This document shows, piece after piece, positions 41,385 to 52,008 of a DNA stretch of 64,000 nt. The notes under the pieces are model-generated. The model saw only the letters and a program-made list of their open reading frames with translations, did no database searches and had not been told where the DNA came from. Each line of letters opens with the position of its first letter. Position 1 is the stretch's first letter. A program made the position numbers and the translations under genes. Source of the DNA: Streptomyces sedi (lineage in GTDB: Bacteria > Actinomycetota > Actinomycetes > Streptomycetales > Streptomycetaceae); assembly GCF_006335015.1 (NCBI RefSeq), contig NZ_VDGT01000025.1:1-64000 (forward strand). The letters run 5' to 3'.

Positions 41385-43667
41385 ATGTCCACCACCCCGC
41401 CCGCGCCCGCCACCCCGCCTGGGCCGCAGGAGTCGGCGCAGCCCGCCTCCTTCACCGCACCGGAACGCGACACCGTCCGCCTGGAGTGGGACGCCGAGGA
41501 ACGGGAGGGCGCCGGGCGCGTCGTCACCCTGGTCCTGGACGATCCGATGCAGTCGGCGAACACCATGAACGCGGCGTTCATCGACTCGCTGGAGCACGCC
41601 GTCGCGCAACTGGTCAGTTCACGTGACCAGTTGCGCGGAGTGGTCGTTACCTCCGCCAAGGAGACCTTCTTCGCCGGCGGTGACCTCAACGACCTGCTGG
41701 CCGCGACCCCGGAGCTGGCCGAGGACGTCTTCCAGCGGAGCCTGCGGGTCAAGCGCGCCCTGCGCGCCCTGGAGACGCTGGGCCGCCCGGTGGTCGCCGC
41801 GCTCAACGGCACCGCGCTCGGCGGGGGCCTGGAGATCGCGCTGGCCTGCCACCACCGGATCGCGCTGGACGCGCCGAAGGCCAGGTTCGGGCTGCCCGAG
41901 GTGACACTCGGCCTGCTGCCGGGCGGCGGCGGGGTGGTCCGCACGGTGCGGCTGCTCGGACTGGCCGACGCACTGGTCAAGGTGCTGCTGGAGGGCAGGC
42001 GCTACCGGCCGCGGCAGGCCGTCGAGGTCGGACTGGTCGACGAGATCGCCGCCGACCAGGCCGAACTGCTGTCCCGCGCGCGGGCGTTCATCGAGGAGCA
42101 CCCGGAGTCCGCGCAGCCCTGGGACGTCCCCGGCTACCGCATTCCGGGCGGTGCGCCGAGCCATCCGAAGCTCGCCGCGCAGCTGCCCGCGTTCCCCGCG
42201 CGGCTGCGCCAGCAGTTGAACGGCGCGCCCTATCCCGCGCCGCGCGACATCCTGGCGGCAGCCGTCGAGGGCGCGCAGGTGGACATGGAGACGGCGGCAG
42301 TGATCGAGGCGCGGTACTTCACCGAGCTGGTGGTCGGCCAGACGGCCAAGAACATGATCCAGGCGTTCTTCTTCGATATGCGCGCGGTCAACTCCGGTCG
42401 TGCGCGTCCGCAGGGCGTTCCCGCCCGGTCCGCGAGCCGGGTCGCGGTGCTGGGCGCCGGGATGATGGGCGCGGGCATCGCGCACGCCTGCGCGGTCGCC
42501 GGCCTCGACGTGGTGTTGCGGGACGTCACGGCCGAGGCCGCGGAGCGCGGAAAGGACGCCGTGCGGGACGTGTTGGACCGCGCGGTGAAGCGCGGGCGGC
42601 TGAGCGCCGAGGGCAGGGACGAGGTGCTGGGGCGGGTCACCGCGACCGCCGAGGTCGCCGAGGTCGCCGGCGTGGATGTGGTGATCGAGGCCGTCTTCGA
42701 GGACCCCGAGCTGAAGCGGAAGGTCTTCCAGGAGGTGCGGGAGGTGGTGGCGCCGGACGCGCTGCTGTGCTCCAACACCTCGACGCTGCCGATCACCCAG
42801 CTCGCCGAGGGGGTGCACCGCCCGGAGGACTTCGTCGGGCTGCACTTCTTCTCGCCGGTCGACCGGATGCCGCTGGTCGAGATCGTGGTGGGCGCCCGCA
42901 CCGGGGAGGCGGCGCTGGCCCGCGCGTTCGACCTGGTGCGCGCGCTGGGCAAGACGCCGATCGTGGTGCGCGACGGGCGTGGCTTCTTCACCTCGCGGGT
43001 CATCGGGCACTTCCTGACGGAGGGGCTGGCCATGGTCGGCGAGGGCGTGGCGCCGGCCACCGTCGAGCAGGCCGCGGCCCAGGCCGGTTATCCGGCGAAG
43101 GTGTTGGCGCTGCTGGACGAGTTGACGCTGACCCTGCCGCGCCGGATCAGGCAGGAGAGCCGGCGGGCGGTCGAGGAGGCCGGCGGGGTGTGGCCGGAGC
43201 ACCCGGGGGACGCGGTGCTGGACCGGATGGTCGACGAGTTCGGCCGCGCCGGCCGCTCGACCGGTGCCGGGTTCTATGTGTACGAGAACGGTGAACGGGC
43301 CGGCCTGTGGCCGGGGTTGGCCGAGCACTTCGGGCCGGCGGCGGGCGTCGAGGAGGCGCCGCCGTTCGAGGACCTGGTGGACCGGCTGCTGCTGGCCCCC
43401 GCGTTGGACGCGGTGCGCTGCCTGGAGGAGGGGGTGCTGACCTCGGTCGCCGACGCCAACGTCGGTTCGCTGCTGGGCATCGGCTTCCCCGCCTGGACGG
43501 GGGGCGTGTTGCAGTACCTCAACGGCTTCCCGGGCGGCGTGAACGGCGCGGCGGCCCGCGCGTCCGAGCTGGCCGCGCGGTACGGCGAGCGTTTCGCGCC
43601 CCCGGCGCGGCTGGTGCTGCTGGCCGCCGAGGGCGGGCGGTTCACGGACGCGCCGGCCGCGTCCTGA
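41385..43667 (+). CDS. fadJ: FadJ/FadB-type fusion: enoyl-CoA hydratase and 3-hydroxyacyl-CoA dehydrogenase
   Basis: 760 residues with a Pro/Ala-rich first 25. Hydratase domain: FFAGGDLNDLLAA (about 90-102), GTALGGGLEIALACHHRIALD and RFGLPEVTLGLLPGGGGVVRT with the two catalytic Glu. Dehydrogenase domain from about 345: NAD site VAVLGAGMMGAGIAHACAVAGLDVVLRD and catalytic His in VGLHFFSPVDRMPLVEIV. It hydrates enoyl-CoA and oxidises 3-hydroxyacyl-CoA. A perfect 14-bp inverted repeat (41603-41637) lies inside the hydratase part and uses rare codons CAA, AGT, TCA and TTG. The local protein (AQLVSSRDQLRG) still fits the family length. Confidence 0.95.
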   Translation: MSTTPPAPATPPGPQESAQPASFTAPERDTVRLEWDAEEREGAGRVVTLVLDDPMQSANTMNAAFIDSLEHAVAQLVSSRDQLRGVVVTSAKETFFAGGDLNDLLAATPELAEDVFQRSLRVKRALRALETLGRPVVAALNGTALGGGLEIALACHHRIALDAPKARFGLPEVTLGLLPGGGGVVRTVRLLGLADALVKVLLEGRRYRPRQAVEVGLVDEIAADQAELLSRARAFIEEHPESAQPWDVPGYRIPGGAPSHPKLAAQLPAFPARLRQQLNGAPYPAPRDILAAAVEGAQVDMETAAVIEARYFTELVVGQTAKNMIQAFFFDMRAVNSGRARPQGVPARSASRVAVLGAGMMGAGIAHACAVAGLDVVLRDVTAEAAERGKDAVRDVLDRAVKRGRLSAEGRDEVLGRVTATAEVAEVAGVDVVIEAVFEDPELKRKVFQEVREVVAPDALLCSNTSTLPITQLAEGVHRPEDFVGLHFFSPVDRMPLVEIVVGARTGEAALARAFDLVRALGKTPIVVRDGRGFFTSRVIGHFLTEGLAMVGEGVAPATVEQAAAQAGYPAKVLALLDELTLTLPRRIRQESRRAVEEAGGVWPEHPGDAVLDRMVDEFGRAGRSTGAGFYVYENGERAGLWPGLAEHFGPAAGVEEAPPFEDLVDRLLLAPALDAVRCLEEGVLTSVADANVGSLLGIGFPAWTGGVLQYLNGFPGGVNGAAARASELAARYGERFAPPARLVLLAAEGGRFTDAPAAS
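41603..41637. repeat. Perfect 14-bp inverted repeat inside fadJ carrying ACTGGTCA and TGACCAGT
   Basis: CGCGCAACTGGTCA (41603-41616) and TGACCAGTTGCGCG (41624-41637) are perfectly complementary around GTTCACG. It is the two-sided form of the octamer repeated in the left 46 kb. In the reading frame it needs CAA, AGT, TCA and TTG, all uncommon in neighbouring genes, so codon selection alone does not explain it. Confidence 0.95.
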
Positions 43668-43723
43668 ACGGCCTGAACGGGGGGACTCGCCCGCCGCGCC
43701 GTCGCCGTTCCCGCCCCCCTGTC

Positions 43724-43759
43724 ACCGCCGCCAGCGCCGCCAACGCCGCCAACGTCGAG
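43724..43759. repeat. 9-bp tandem repeat (four units) after fadJ
   Basis: Units ACCGCCGCC, AGCGCCGCC, AACGCCGCC and AACGTCGAG follow directly (43724-43759). The region just after the fadJ stop has no other gene. Confidence 0.75.
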
Positions 43760-43767
43760 GTTTCGTG

Positions 43768-43782
43768 ACGTGCCCGGCACGT
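43768..43782. promoter_or_regulatory. Palindrome ACGTGCC-C-GGCACGT upstream of the RDD gene
   Basis: A perfect 7-1-7 dyad 59 bases before the RDD gene start. It could be a regulator site or part of the fadJ terminator; no regulator is adjacent. Confidence 0.4.
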
Positions 43783-43840
43783 GGCCGTCGCCGGGGGGCG
43801 CGTAGCGTCGGGGGCGCACTTGTGACACCCGTGACGGGAG

Positions 43841-44431
43841 ATGGCATTGATACCGAAGGAAGCCGGAGGCGGACGCCTCGGCCTGGCGACGTTCCTCGAC
43901 ATACTGGTGGCGACGTTCGGCGGCTTTCTCATCGTCAGACAGCTGGAGGACGGCTCGGTCGACCTCGGGGAGCATGTGCTGACCGTCGCCGGCTACATCG
44001 TGGCGGTCGGCTTCGTCAACCAGGTGTTCGGCATGTGGGTGCTGCGGGGCAGCGTCGGCAAGTTGCTGACCGGTCTGGTGGTGATCCGCGCGAAGGACGG
44101 CGGGCGGGTCGGGCTGTTCCGGGCCGTCGGCCGGTGGCTGGTGGGCTATGTGCTGCTGGTCGTGATGGTGGCGTTCGGCGAGGGGGACACCATCGGTCAG
44201 GCGGCCGGCGTGCGCACGGTGCGCCGCGCTGACCTCCGCGCTCCCGCGCCGGCGCACGCGCCCTACGGCGAGCCGGCCCCGTACGGCGGTCCGGCGCCGG
44301 CGCCCCACGGCGGCCAGCCGCCCTCGCCCCACGGAAACCCGCAGCCCCACGGCACCGCGAACCCGTACGGCACCCCGAACCCGTACGGCGGTCAGACCCC
44401 GTACGGCGGTCAGCCGCCGGGCCGGCGCTGA
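43841..44431 (+). CDS. RDD-family membrane protein with Gly/Pro/Tyr-rich tail
   Basis: 196 residues. RDD core: LGLATFLDILVATFGGFLIV (helix 1 with the Asp), VLTVAGYIVAVGFVNQVFGMWVL (helix 2), GSVGKLLTGLVVIRAKDGGRVGLFRAVGRWLVGYVLLVVMVAF (third helix after the GK-LLTGL motif). RDD proteins are small polytopic membrane proteins, some ion- or antiporter-related. The cytoplasmic tail (about 130-196) is a disordered run of PYGG, PHGG and PYGTPNPYGG. The start may instead be the TTG two codons on, since GGGAG abuts the ATG. Confidence 0.85.
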   Translation: MALIPKEAGGGRLGLATFLDILVATFGGFLIVRQLEDGSVDLGEHVLTVAGYIVAVGFVNQVFGMWVLRGSVGKLLTGLVVIRAKDGGRVGLFRAVGRWLVGYVLLVVMVAFGEGDTIGQAAGVRTVRRADLRAPAPAHAPYGEPAPYGGPAPAPHGGQPPSPHGNPQPHGTANPYGTPNPYGGQTPYGGQPPGRR

Positions 44432-44454
44432 GACGACGGGCCCCGAGGGGCCGG

Positions 44455-44493
44455 ACGGGGGCGCGCACCGCGACAGGCGGTGCGCGCCCCCGT
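44455..44493. terminator. 17-bp stem bidirectional terminator between convergent genes
   Basis: A perfect 17-bp stem (44455-44471 with 44477-44493) around the loop GACAG, between the RDD gene stop (44431) and glgX stop (44527). Serves both strands. Confidence 0.9.
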
Positions 44494-44526
44494 TCCGCAT
44501 CCCACGCCCCGTTTCGCGCCCCCGTC

Positions 44527-46725
<2,199 letters not shown>

Positions 46726-47040
46726 GGGGCGCCCTCCATATATGTCTGTGACCCGATGGTTCCCGGTTCGGGGGTGTCCGCACGCGTGGGTGGCGCCGTG
46801 TTCTCCCTCGGCTCCGCCACGGTGCCGCCCCCGGCCCGGGATCACGGCATTTTGCCATGAAATGCCCCAATAACCCGCTCGTGACCGCGCGCACGCCGGG
46901 CGCGGAATCACGCGCCCCGGCGCCCAAAGGCGCGCACCGGCCTGAACTGCGACGGAACGGTGACAGGACCGAATCCGTCACACCGGTATTGCTGTGATTA
47001 TCTGATCACCAATTCCGGGGTCCTGAGGGGAGCAACAGGC
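46726..47040. other. 315-base divergent promoter region, glgX versus L,D-transpeptidase
   Basis: No gene is supported. It has a possible ECF-sigma promoter (46954-46979), a GTGAT...ATCAC dyad (46994-47009) in an AT-rich part, and a GGGGAG ribosome site for the transpeptidase. Confidence 0.5.
46954..46979 (+). promoter_or_regulatory. Possible ECF-sigma promoter for the L,D-transpeptidase gene
   Basis: GGAAC (46954-46958) and GTC (46977-46979) are separated by 18 bases, resembling ECF sigma promoters such as SigE in Streptomyces, which responds to cell-wall stress. A transcript would start near 46985, leaving about 55 leader bases. The pattern is short and could arise by chance. Confidence 0.35.
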
Positions 47041-48231
47041 GTGCTGACGGGGAGTGGAAGACGGCGCGGGAGAACGGGTGCGCTGCTGGGGGTGTTGCTG
47101 CTGGCGTTGACCGCGTGCGGAGGCGACGAGAACGCGAAGGAACAGCCGGAGGGGGACGGGCCGGCGCCCGTGGCCCTCACCATCGCGCCCGAGGACGGCG
47201 CCCAGGACGTGCCCACCCAGGGCGAGTTGGCGGTGACCGCCGAGGGCGGGACCCTCACCGGGGTCACCGTCGCCGGCCCCGAGGGCGAGGAGGTGCCCGG
47301 CGCGCTCACCGAGGAGGCCGACGCCTGGGCGCCCGACGAGGCCCTGGCCAACGACACCGAGTACTCCGTGACGGCGGTCGGCGAGAACGCCGAGGGCGAC
47401 GAGGAGACCTCGACCGCCACCTTCACCACCGTGGCCGCCGACGCGACCTTCTCCAGCTACTGGAACATCCCCGACGGCTCCGAGGTCGGCGTCGGCATGG
47501 AGCTGTCGGTCACCTTCGACACCCCGATCCAGAACACCGCCGAGGTCGGCGAGGCCGTCCGGATCACCACCGACCCGCCCGTCGAGGTGCGCGGCCACTG
47601 GTTCGGTGACCAGCGGATCGACTTCCGGCCCGAGGAGTACTGGGAGCCGGGCACCGAGGTCGAGATCGGCTTCCGTCTGCGCGGGGTCGAGGGCGCGGAC
47701 GGGGTCTTCGGCACGCTGCGCGAGAACGTCTCCTTCACCGTCGGCCGCGGCCAGGTCAGCACCGTCGACGCGGCGGCGCACACCATGACGGTCACCCGGG
47801 ACGGCGAGGAGATACGCACCATCCCGATCACGGCCGGCGCCCCCGGCAACGAGACCTGGAACGGGAAGATGGTGATCACCGAGAAGCACAAGGAGACCCG
47901 GATGGACGGGGCGACGGTCGGCTTCGGCGGTGAGTACGACATCCCGGACGTGCCGCACGCGATGCGCCTGTCCACCTCGGGCACCTTCATCCACGGCAAC
48001 TACTGGGCCTCGTCCGGCACGTTCGGCAGCGCGAACGTCAGCCACGGCTGCGTCGGGCTGGGCGACGCGCAGGGCGCGGGCGACCCGGGCACCCAGGGCG
48101 CGTGGTTCTACGAGAACTCGATGATCGGCGACGTCGTCGAGGTGATCAACTCCGACGACGACGTGATCGCCCCGGACAACGGGATCAACGGCTGGAACAT
48201 GGACTGGGCCGAGTGGGGCGCCGGTCAGTGA
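47041..48231 (+). CDS. L,D-transpeptidase lipoprotein (Ldt, YkuD domain)
   Basis: 396 residues from GTG 47041. The signal ends in a lipobox (LLLALTACGG, Cys about 22). Two Ig-like domains follow (LTIAPEDGAQDVPTQGELAVTAEGG and SVTFDTPIQNTAEVGEAVRITTDPP), then the YkuD catalytic domain (TVDAAAHTMTVTRDGEEIRTIPITAGAPGNETWNGKMVI), with the catalytic His-x-Cys in FIHGNYWASSGTFGSANVSHGCVGL (SHGC). It makes 3-3 cross-links in peptidoglycan outside the membrane, using the LdtMt2 layout. The ECF-like promoter upstream fits a cell-wall stress response. Confidence 0.93.
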   Translation: MLTGSGRRRGRTGALLGVLLLALTACGGDENAKEQPEGDGPAPVALTIAPEDGAQDVPTQGELAVTAEGGTLTGVTVAGPEGEEVPGALTEEADAWAPDEALANDTEYSVTAVGENAEGDEETSTATFTTVAADATFSSYWNIPDGSEVGVGMELSVTFDTPIQNTAEVGEAVRITTDPPVEVRGHWFGDQRIDFRPEEYWEPGTEVEIGFRLRGVEGADGVFGTLRENVSFTVGRGQVSTVDAAAHTMTVTRDGEEIRTIPITAGAPGNETWNGKMVITEKHKETRMDGATVGFGGEYDIPDVPHAMRLSTSGTFIHGNYWASSGTFGSANVSHGCVGLGDAQGAGDPGTQGAWFYENSMIGDVVEVINSDDDVIAPDNGINGWNMDWAEWGAGQ

Positions 48232-48280
48232 TCCGCCGGAGCCATCCCGGCGTCGGTGAACGTGCCCTAGCCTGAGCGGC

Positions 48281-49057
48281 ATGACGGTACATCTGGAAGT
48301 GGCGGACGGCGTCGGCACCCTGCGTCTCGACCGTCCGCCACTCAACGCGCTGGACATCGCGCTCCAGGACCGGATCCGCGCGCTGGCCACCGAGATCGCC
48401 GGCCGCGAGGACATCCGCGCCGTGGTGCTGACCGGCGAGGGCAAGGCGTTCGCCGCCGGAGCGGACGTCAAGGAGATGGCGTCCATGGACCAGGCCGCGA
48501 TGATCGCGCGCGCCCGGGACCTCCAGGACGCCTTCACCTCCGTGGCGAGGCTGCCGCAGCCGGTGGTGGCCGCCCTGCACGGCTACGCGCTGGGCGGCGG
48601 GCTGGAGTTGGCGCTGACCGCCGACGTCCGCTTCGCCGCCGAGGGCACCAGGCTCGGCCAGCCGGAGATCCTGCTCGGCCTGATCCCCGGCGCCGGCGGC
48701 ACCCAGCGGCTGCCCCGGCTGGTCGGCCCCTCCCGGGCCAAGGACCTGATCTTCACCGGGCGGCAGCTCACCGCCGACGAGGCGCTGGCCATCGGCCTCG
48801 TCGACCGGGTGCTGCCGGCCGACCGGCTGCTGCCCGAGGCGCACGCCTGGGCGGCCGGGCTCGCGGCGGGACCCGCCACCGCGCTGCGCGCGGCCAAGGA
48901 GGCCGTCGACACCGGGCTCGACGCGGGCATCGACACCGGACTCGCCGTCGAACGCACCTGGTTCGCCGGCCTCTTCGCCACCGAGGACCGGGCGGAGGGC
49001 TTCCGCTCCTTCGTCGAGGACGGCCCGGGCAAGGCGCGCTTCCGCCGCGGGAGCTGA
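48281..49057 (+). CDS. Enoyl-CoA hydratase/isomerase family protein
   Basis: 258 residues. Crotonase signature: GKAFAAGADVKEMASM (oxyanion, about 55-70), LHGYALGGGLELALTADVRFAAEGTRLGQPEILLGLIPGAGGTQRLPRLVGPSRAKDLIFTGRQL. Both catalytic Glu positions (in GGLELAL and GQPEILL) are present, consistent with a true hydratase of beta-oxidation. Separate from the FadJ-type fusion, so perhaps a different chain length or pathway. No operon partner on either side. Confidence 0.92.
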   Translation: MTVHLEVADGVGTLRLDRPPLNALDIALQDRIRALATEIAGREDIRAVVLTGEGKAFAAGADVKEMASMDQAAMIARARDLQDAFTSVARLPQPVVAALHGYALGGGLELALTADVRFAAEGTRLGQPEILLGLIPGAGGTQRLPRLVGPSRAKDLIFTGRQLTADEALAIGLVDRVLPADRLLPEAHAWAAGLAAGPATALRAAKEAVDTGLDAGIDTGLAVERTWFAGLFATEDRAEGFRSFVEDGPGKARFRRGS

Positions 49058-49122
49058 GCCGGACACCCCCCGGTGCGGGGGCAGTTCTCCCGAAACGGCC
49101 CCCGCGCCCGGCCCGCGCCGCC

Positions 49123-49617
49123 ATGATGGGGCACATGGCTGCACCGGCGGACGTCCCCACGAGCGATCTCGAAGCGACCGAACTCCCCGACCGGGACGTC
49201 ACCGCAGCCCGCCACCGGCTGGAGGACCCCTCCCTCGCCGAGATACTGCTCCCCTCCGAACCGGCGTCCGCCGGGCGCGCACGCCGGCTCACCCGCCGCC
49301 AGCTGGGCGGCCGTTGGCTGCTGCCGGAGGAGCTGACGGAGAACGCCGTGCTGCTCGTCTCCGAGCTGGTCGGCAACGCCGTCCAGCACGCCGGGGCCGC
49401 CGAGTTCGGCCTGCGGATCAAGCGGCGCAGGGGCTGGGTCCGCGTCGAGGTGCGCGACCCGTCCCGCGCGCTGCCCGCGCTGCTGCCCGTGCGGGACATG
49501 GAGGTCATCAGCGGGCGGGGCCTCTTCCTCGTCGACACCCTCGCCGACCGGTGGGGCGTGGACCTGCTCGCACACGGCAAGTCCACCTGGTTCGAGATGC
49601 GCGTCCCCCACCGCTGA
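49123..49617 (+). CDS. ATP-binding (HATPase_c_2) anti-sigma-like protein
   Basis: 164 residues (or 160 from ATG 49135). GHKL fold: N-box LLVSELVGNAVQHAG (about 82-96), D-box VEVRDPSRALPAL and G-box ISGRGLFLVDTLADRWG, ending STWFEMRVP. Streptomyces carry many such anti-sigma-like proteins, mostly with unknown partners. This one lacks an HTH/DUF397 neighbour, unlike the one at 7015. It ends 16 bases from a convergent small gene. Confidence 0.88.
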   Translation: MMGHMAAPADVPTSDLEATELPDRDVTAARHRLEDPSLAEILLPSEPASAGRARRLTRRQLGGRWLLPEELTENAVLLVSELVGNAVQHAGAAEFGLRIKRRRGWVRVEVRDPSRALPALLPVRDMEVISGRGLFLVDTLADRWGVDLLAHGKSTWFEMRVPHR

Positions 49618-49632
49618 CCCCCTCCCGGCCCC

Positions 49633-49941
49633 CTACCGCACCTGCCTGCGGCGGGTGCTGGCGCGGCGCCGCCGGTCGTTGCACAGCAGGCAGCGGCCCC
49701 AGCCGGGCGGCAACGGGTCCTCCGGGTCACCGTGCAGCGGGTCGACAGCGCCCCTGGGATGCTCACGGCACCCGGTCTCCCCCGGCCCCTCGGTCAGCGC
49801 CTGCGCGGCCGACAGCGCCCGGCGCAACGCGTCGACCAGCACGGCGGCCTGCTCGCCTGACGGCGGCTCCTGGTCGAACGCGACGTCGGACGCCGTCGAC
49901 AGCGCCGCCTGGAGCTCGCGCAGCTCAGCCTGTTGACTCAT
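49633..49941 (-). CDS. Small hypothetical protein with Cys-rich basic C terminus
   Basis: 102 residues from ATG 49941 (the frame extends to 49971). A helical N-terminal part (QQAELRELQAALSTASDVAF, AVLVDALRRALSAAQAL) is followed by a Cys/Pro/Gly segment: CREHPRGAV then WGRCLLCNDRRRRASTRRRQ, giving a C-x2-C and a basic tail that may bind nucleic acid. No ribosome site is visible. Not a recognised family. Confidence 0.6.
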   Translation of the reverse strand: MSQQAELRELQAALSTASDVAFDQEPPSGEQAAVLVDALRRALSAAQALTEGPGETGCREHPRGAVDPLHGDPEDPLPPGWGRCLLCNDRRRRASTRRRQVR

Positions 49942-50122
49942 GGGGCACACAGTAGGCGCCCCCACTGACACCGTGCGCCGGACGTCGCCCCCGCTTCCCT
50001 CCCCGGACGCGTCCCATCCATGGAATCCGCAGGTGGACGCGGGTTCCGCCGGCCGTCTCAGCCGCTGGTCCTAGGGCAAAAACCCATGGGCGTTGTCAGT
50101 GGCAGCTCGTAGTCTCAAGGAG

Positions 50123-51997
50123 ATGTCTCCCACAGCCTCCTCCCCCGCCGCGCCCACCGCCCCCAGACGAAAACGCTCCGTCGTCCGCGCCCTGCTGCGG
50201 CTGTGGCCCTACGTGTACCCGGCGCGCGTCCGCGTCTTCAGCGCCGCCGCCATCGCCGTCGTCGCCGCCTCCATGGGGCTGGCGATGCCCCTGGTGCTCA
50301 AGTGGATGGTGGACGGCCCGGTCGCCGACGGGGACACCGGCGGCGTGTGGCTCGGCGGGCTGGTGCTGCTGTTCGTCGGGCTGGCCGAGGCGCTGCTCTT
50401 CGGGCTGCGCCGCTGGCTGACCGCCCGCCCGCTGGCCCGGGTCGAGGCCAACATGCGGGACTCGCTCTACCGCCACCTCCAGCGGCTGCCCGTCACCTTC
50501 CACGACCGCTGGCCCACCGGGCAGCTGCTGTCCCGCGCCACCGGCGACCTCCAGCTGCTGCGGATGTTCCTGGCGTTCGGCCTGACCTTCCTGATCGTCA
50601 ACAGCGCCACCATCCTCATCGGCTTCGGGGTGCTGCTCGCCCAGGACTGGACGCTCGGCCTGGTGCTGGTGCTGCCCGTGGTCCCCCTGATCGTGCTCTG
50701 CGCCCTCTTCGAGCAGCGGTTCTCCGCGGTCGCGCGCCGCGCGCAGGACCAGATGGGCGACCTGACGACGGTCGTCGAGGAGTCGATCCTCGGCATCCGC
50801 GTCATCAAGGGCTTCGGCCGCCACCGCAGCCAGGCCCGCGCCTTCAGGCTGCTCTCCGGCGAGCTGCGCGACACCGAGATGCACAAGGCCCGCCTGCTGG
50901 CCGGGATCTGGCTGGTGATCCTCGCGCTGCCCGAGCTGTTCCTCGGCGCCGCGCTGGTCCTGGGCGTCTCCCAGGTCGCCGACGGGCAGCTGACCGCCGG
51001 CACCCTGGTCGCGTTCATGGCCACGGCGATGGTGCTGCGCTGGCCGGTGGAGTCCATGGGCTTCCTGCTGGCGCTGTGCAACGAGGCGGCCACCGCGACC
51101 GACCGCTACTTCGAGGTGCTGGACACCGACATACCCGACGAGCCGAGCGGATCGGCCGCCGAGGCGTCGCGCGCCGCACCCGAGGATCCGCCGGGCGACG
51201 GGCTGCGCCTGACGGACGTCGTCTTCCGCTACCCCGACGCGCCGCCCGACACCCCGCCCGTGCTCGACGGGATCACGCTCCATGTCCGCCCCGGAGAGAC
51301 GATGGCGCTGGTCGGCGCCACCGGCAGCGGCAAGACCACGCTGCTCGCGCTGCTGCCCCGGCTCCACGAGGCCACCTCGGGCCGCATCACCCTGGACGGG
51401 GTGGACACCGCCACCCTCTCCCGTGCCGAGGTGCGCGAGCGGATCGCGATGGCCTTCGAGGAGCCCACGCTCTTCTCCGCGTCCGTCGGGGAGAACGTGC
51501 TGATGGGCGGGGAGGACGCCGACGAGGCCGCGCTGGCCAGGGCGCTGCGGGTCAGTCAGGCCGACGGCTTCGTCCGCGCGTTGCCCGAGGGGCTGGAGAC
51601 CGAGGTCGGCGAGCAGGGCCTGAGCCTGTCCGGCGGCCAGCGGCAGCGGCTGGCACTGGCCCGCGCGGTGGTCGGCAGGCCGAGGTTCCTGGTGCTGGAC
51701 GACCCGCTCTCCGCCCTCGACGTGCACACCGAGGCGCGCGTGGAGGCCGCGCTGCGCGAGGTGCTCGTCGGCACCACGGCGCTGGTCGTGGCGCACCGGC
51801 CCTCCACGGTGCAGCTCGCCGACCGGGTCGCGCTGCTCTCCGAGGGCCGGGTCGCCGCCGTCGGCACCCACACCGAACTGCTGCGCGACAACGCCGAGTA
51901 CCGCCGGCTGATGACCGGCGAGTCCCAGCTCTCCGGGGGCCGGGGCCGGCCCTCCCCCTCCGGCGGTCCGCTGACCGCCCCGTCCCGATCCGCGTGA
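50123..51997 (+). CDS. ABC exporter half-transporter with degenerate ATP site
   Basis: 624 residues from ATG 50123 (AAGGAG directly before it; an in-frame GTG at 50099 is also possible). Six membrane helices, then the ATPase: Walker A GATGSGKTT (about 392-400), signature LSGGQRQRLALARAV, Walker B FLVLDDPLSALDV and H-loop VVAHRP. The residue after Walker B is Asp not Glu, and the Q-loop reads AFEEPTLF, so this subunit's own ATP site is probably non-hydrolytic. The next gene begins 11 bases later with a complete site, as in heterodimeric exporters of the TM287/288 or BmrCD type. Substrate unknown; drug or lipid export is likely. Confidence 0.93.
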   Translation: MSPTASSPAAPTAPRRKRSVVRALLRLWPYVYPARVRVFSAAAIAVVAASMGLAMPLVLKWMVDGPVADGDTGGVWLGGLVLLFVGLAEALLFGLRRWLTARPLARVEANMRDSLYRHLQRLPVTFHDRWPTGQLLSRATGDLQLLRMFLAFGLTFLIVNSATILIGFGVLLAQDWTLGLVLVLPVVPLIVLCALFEQRFSAVARRAQDQMGDLTTVVEESILGIRVIKGFGRHRSQARAFRLLSGELRDTEMHKARLLAGIWLVILALPELFLGAALVLGVSQVADGQLTAGTLVAFMATAMVLRWPVESMGFLLALCNEAATATDRYFEVLDTDIPDEPSGSAAEASRAAPEDPPGDGLRLTDVVFRYPDAPPDTPPVLDGITLHVRPGETMALVGATGSGKTTLLALLPRLHEATSGRITLDGVDTATLSRAEVRERIAMAFEEPTLFSASVGENVLMGGEDADEAALARALRVSQADGFVRALPEGLETEVGEQGLSLSGGQRQRLALARAVVGRPRFLVLDDPLSALDVHTEARVEAALREVLVGTTALVVAHRPSTVQLADRVALLSEGRVAAVGTHTELLRDNAEYRRLMTGESQLSGGRGRPSPSGGPLTAPSRSA

Positions 51998-52008
51998 GGC
52001 GCCCGCCC

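Noticed and set aside
46994..47009. GTGAT...ATCAC as a Crp site upstream of the L,D-transpeptidase
   Set aside because: The spacing is two bases longer than the Streptomyces Crp consensus and the arms are short.
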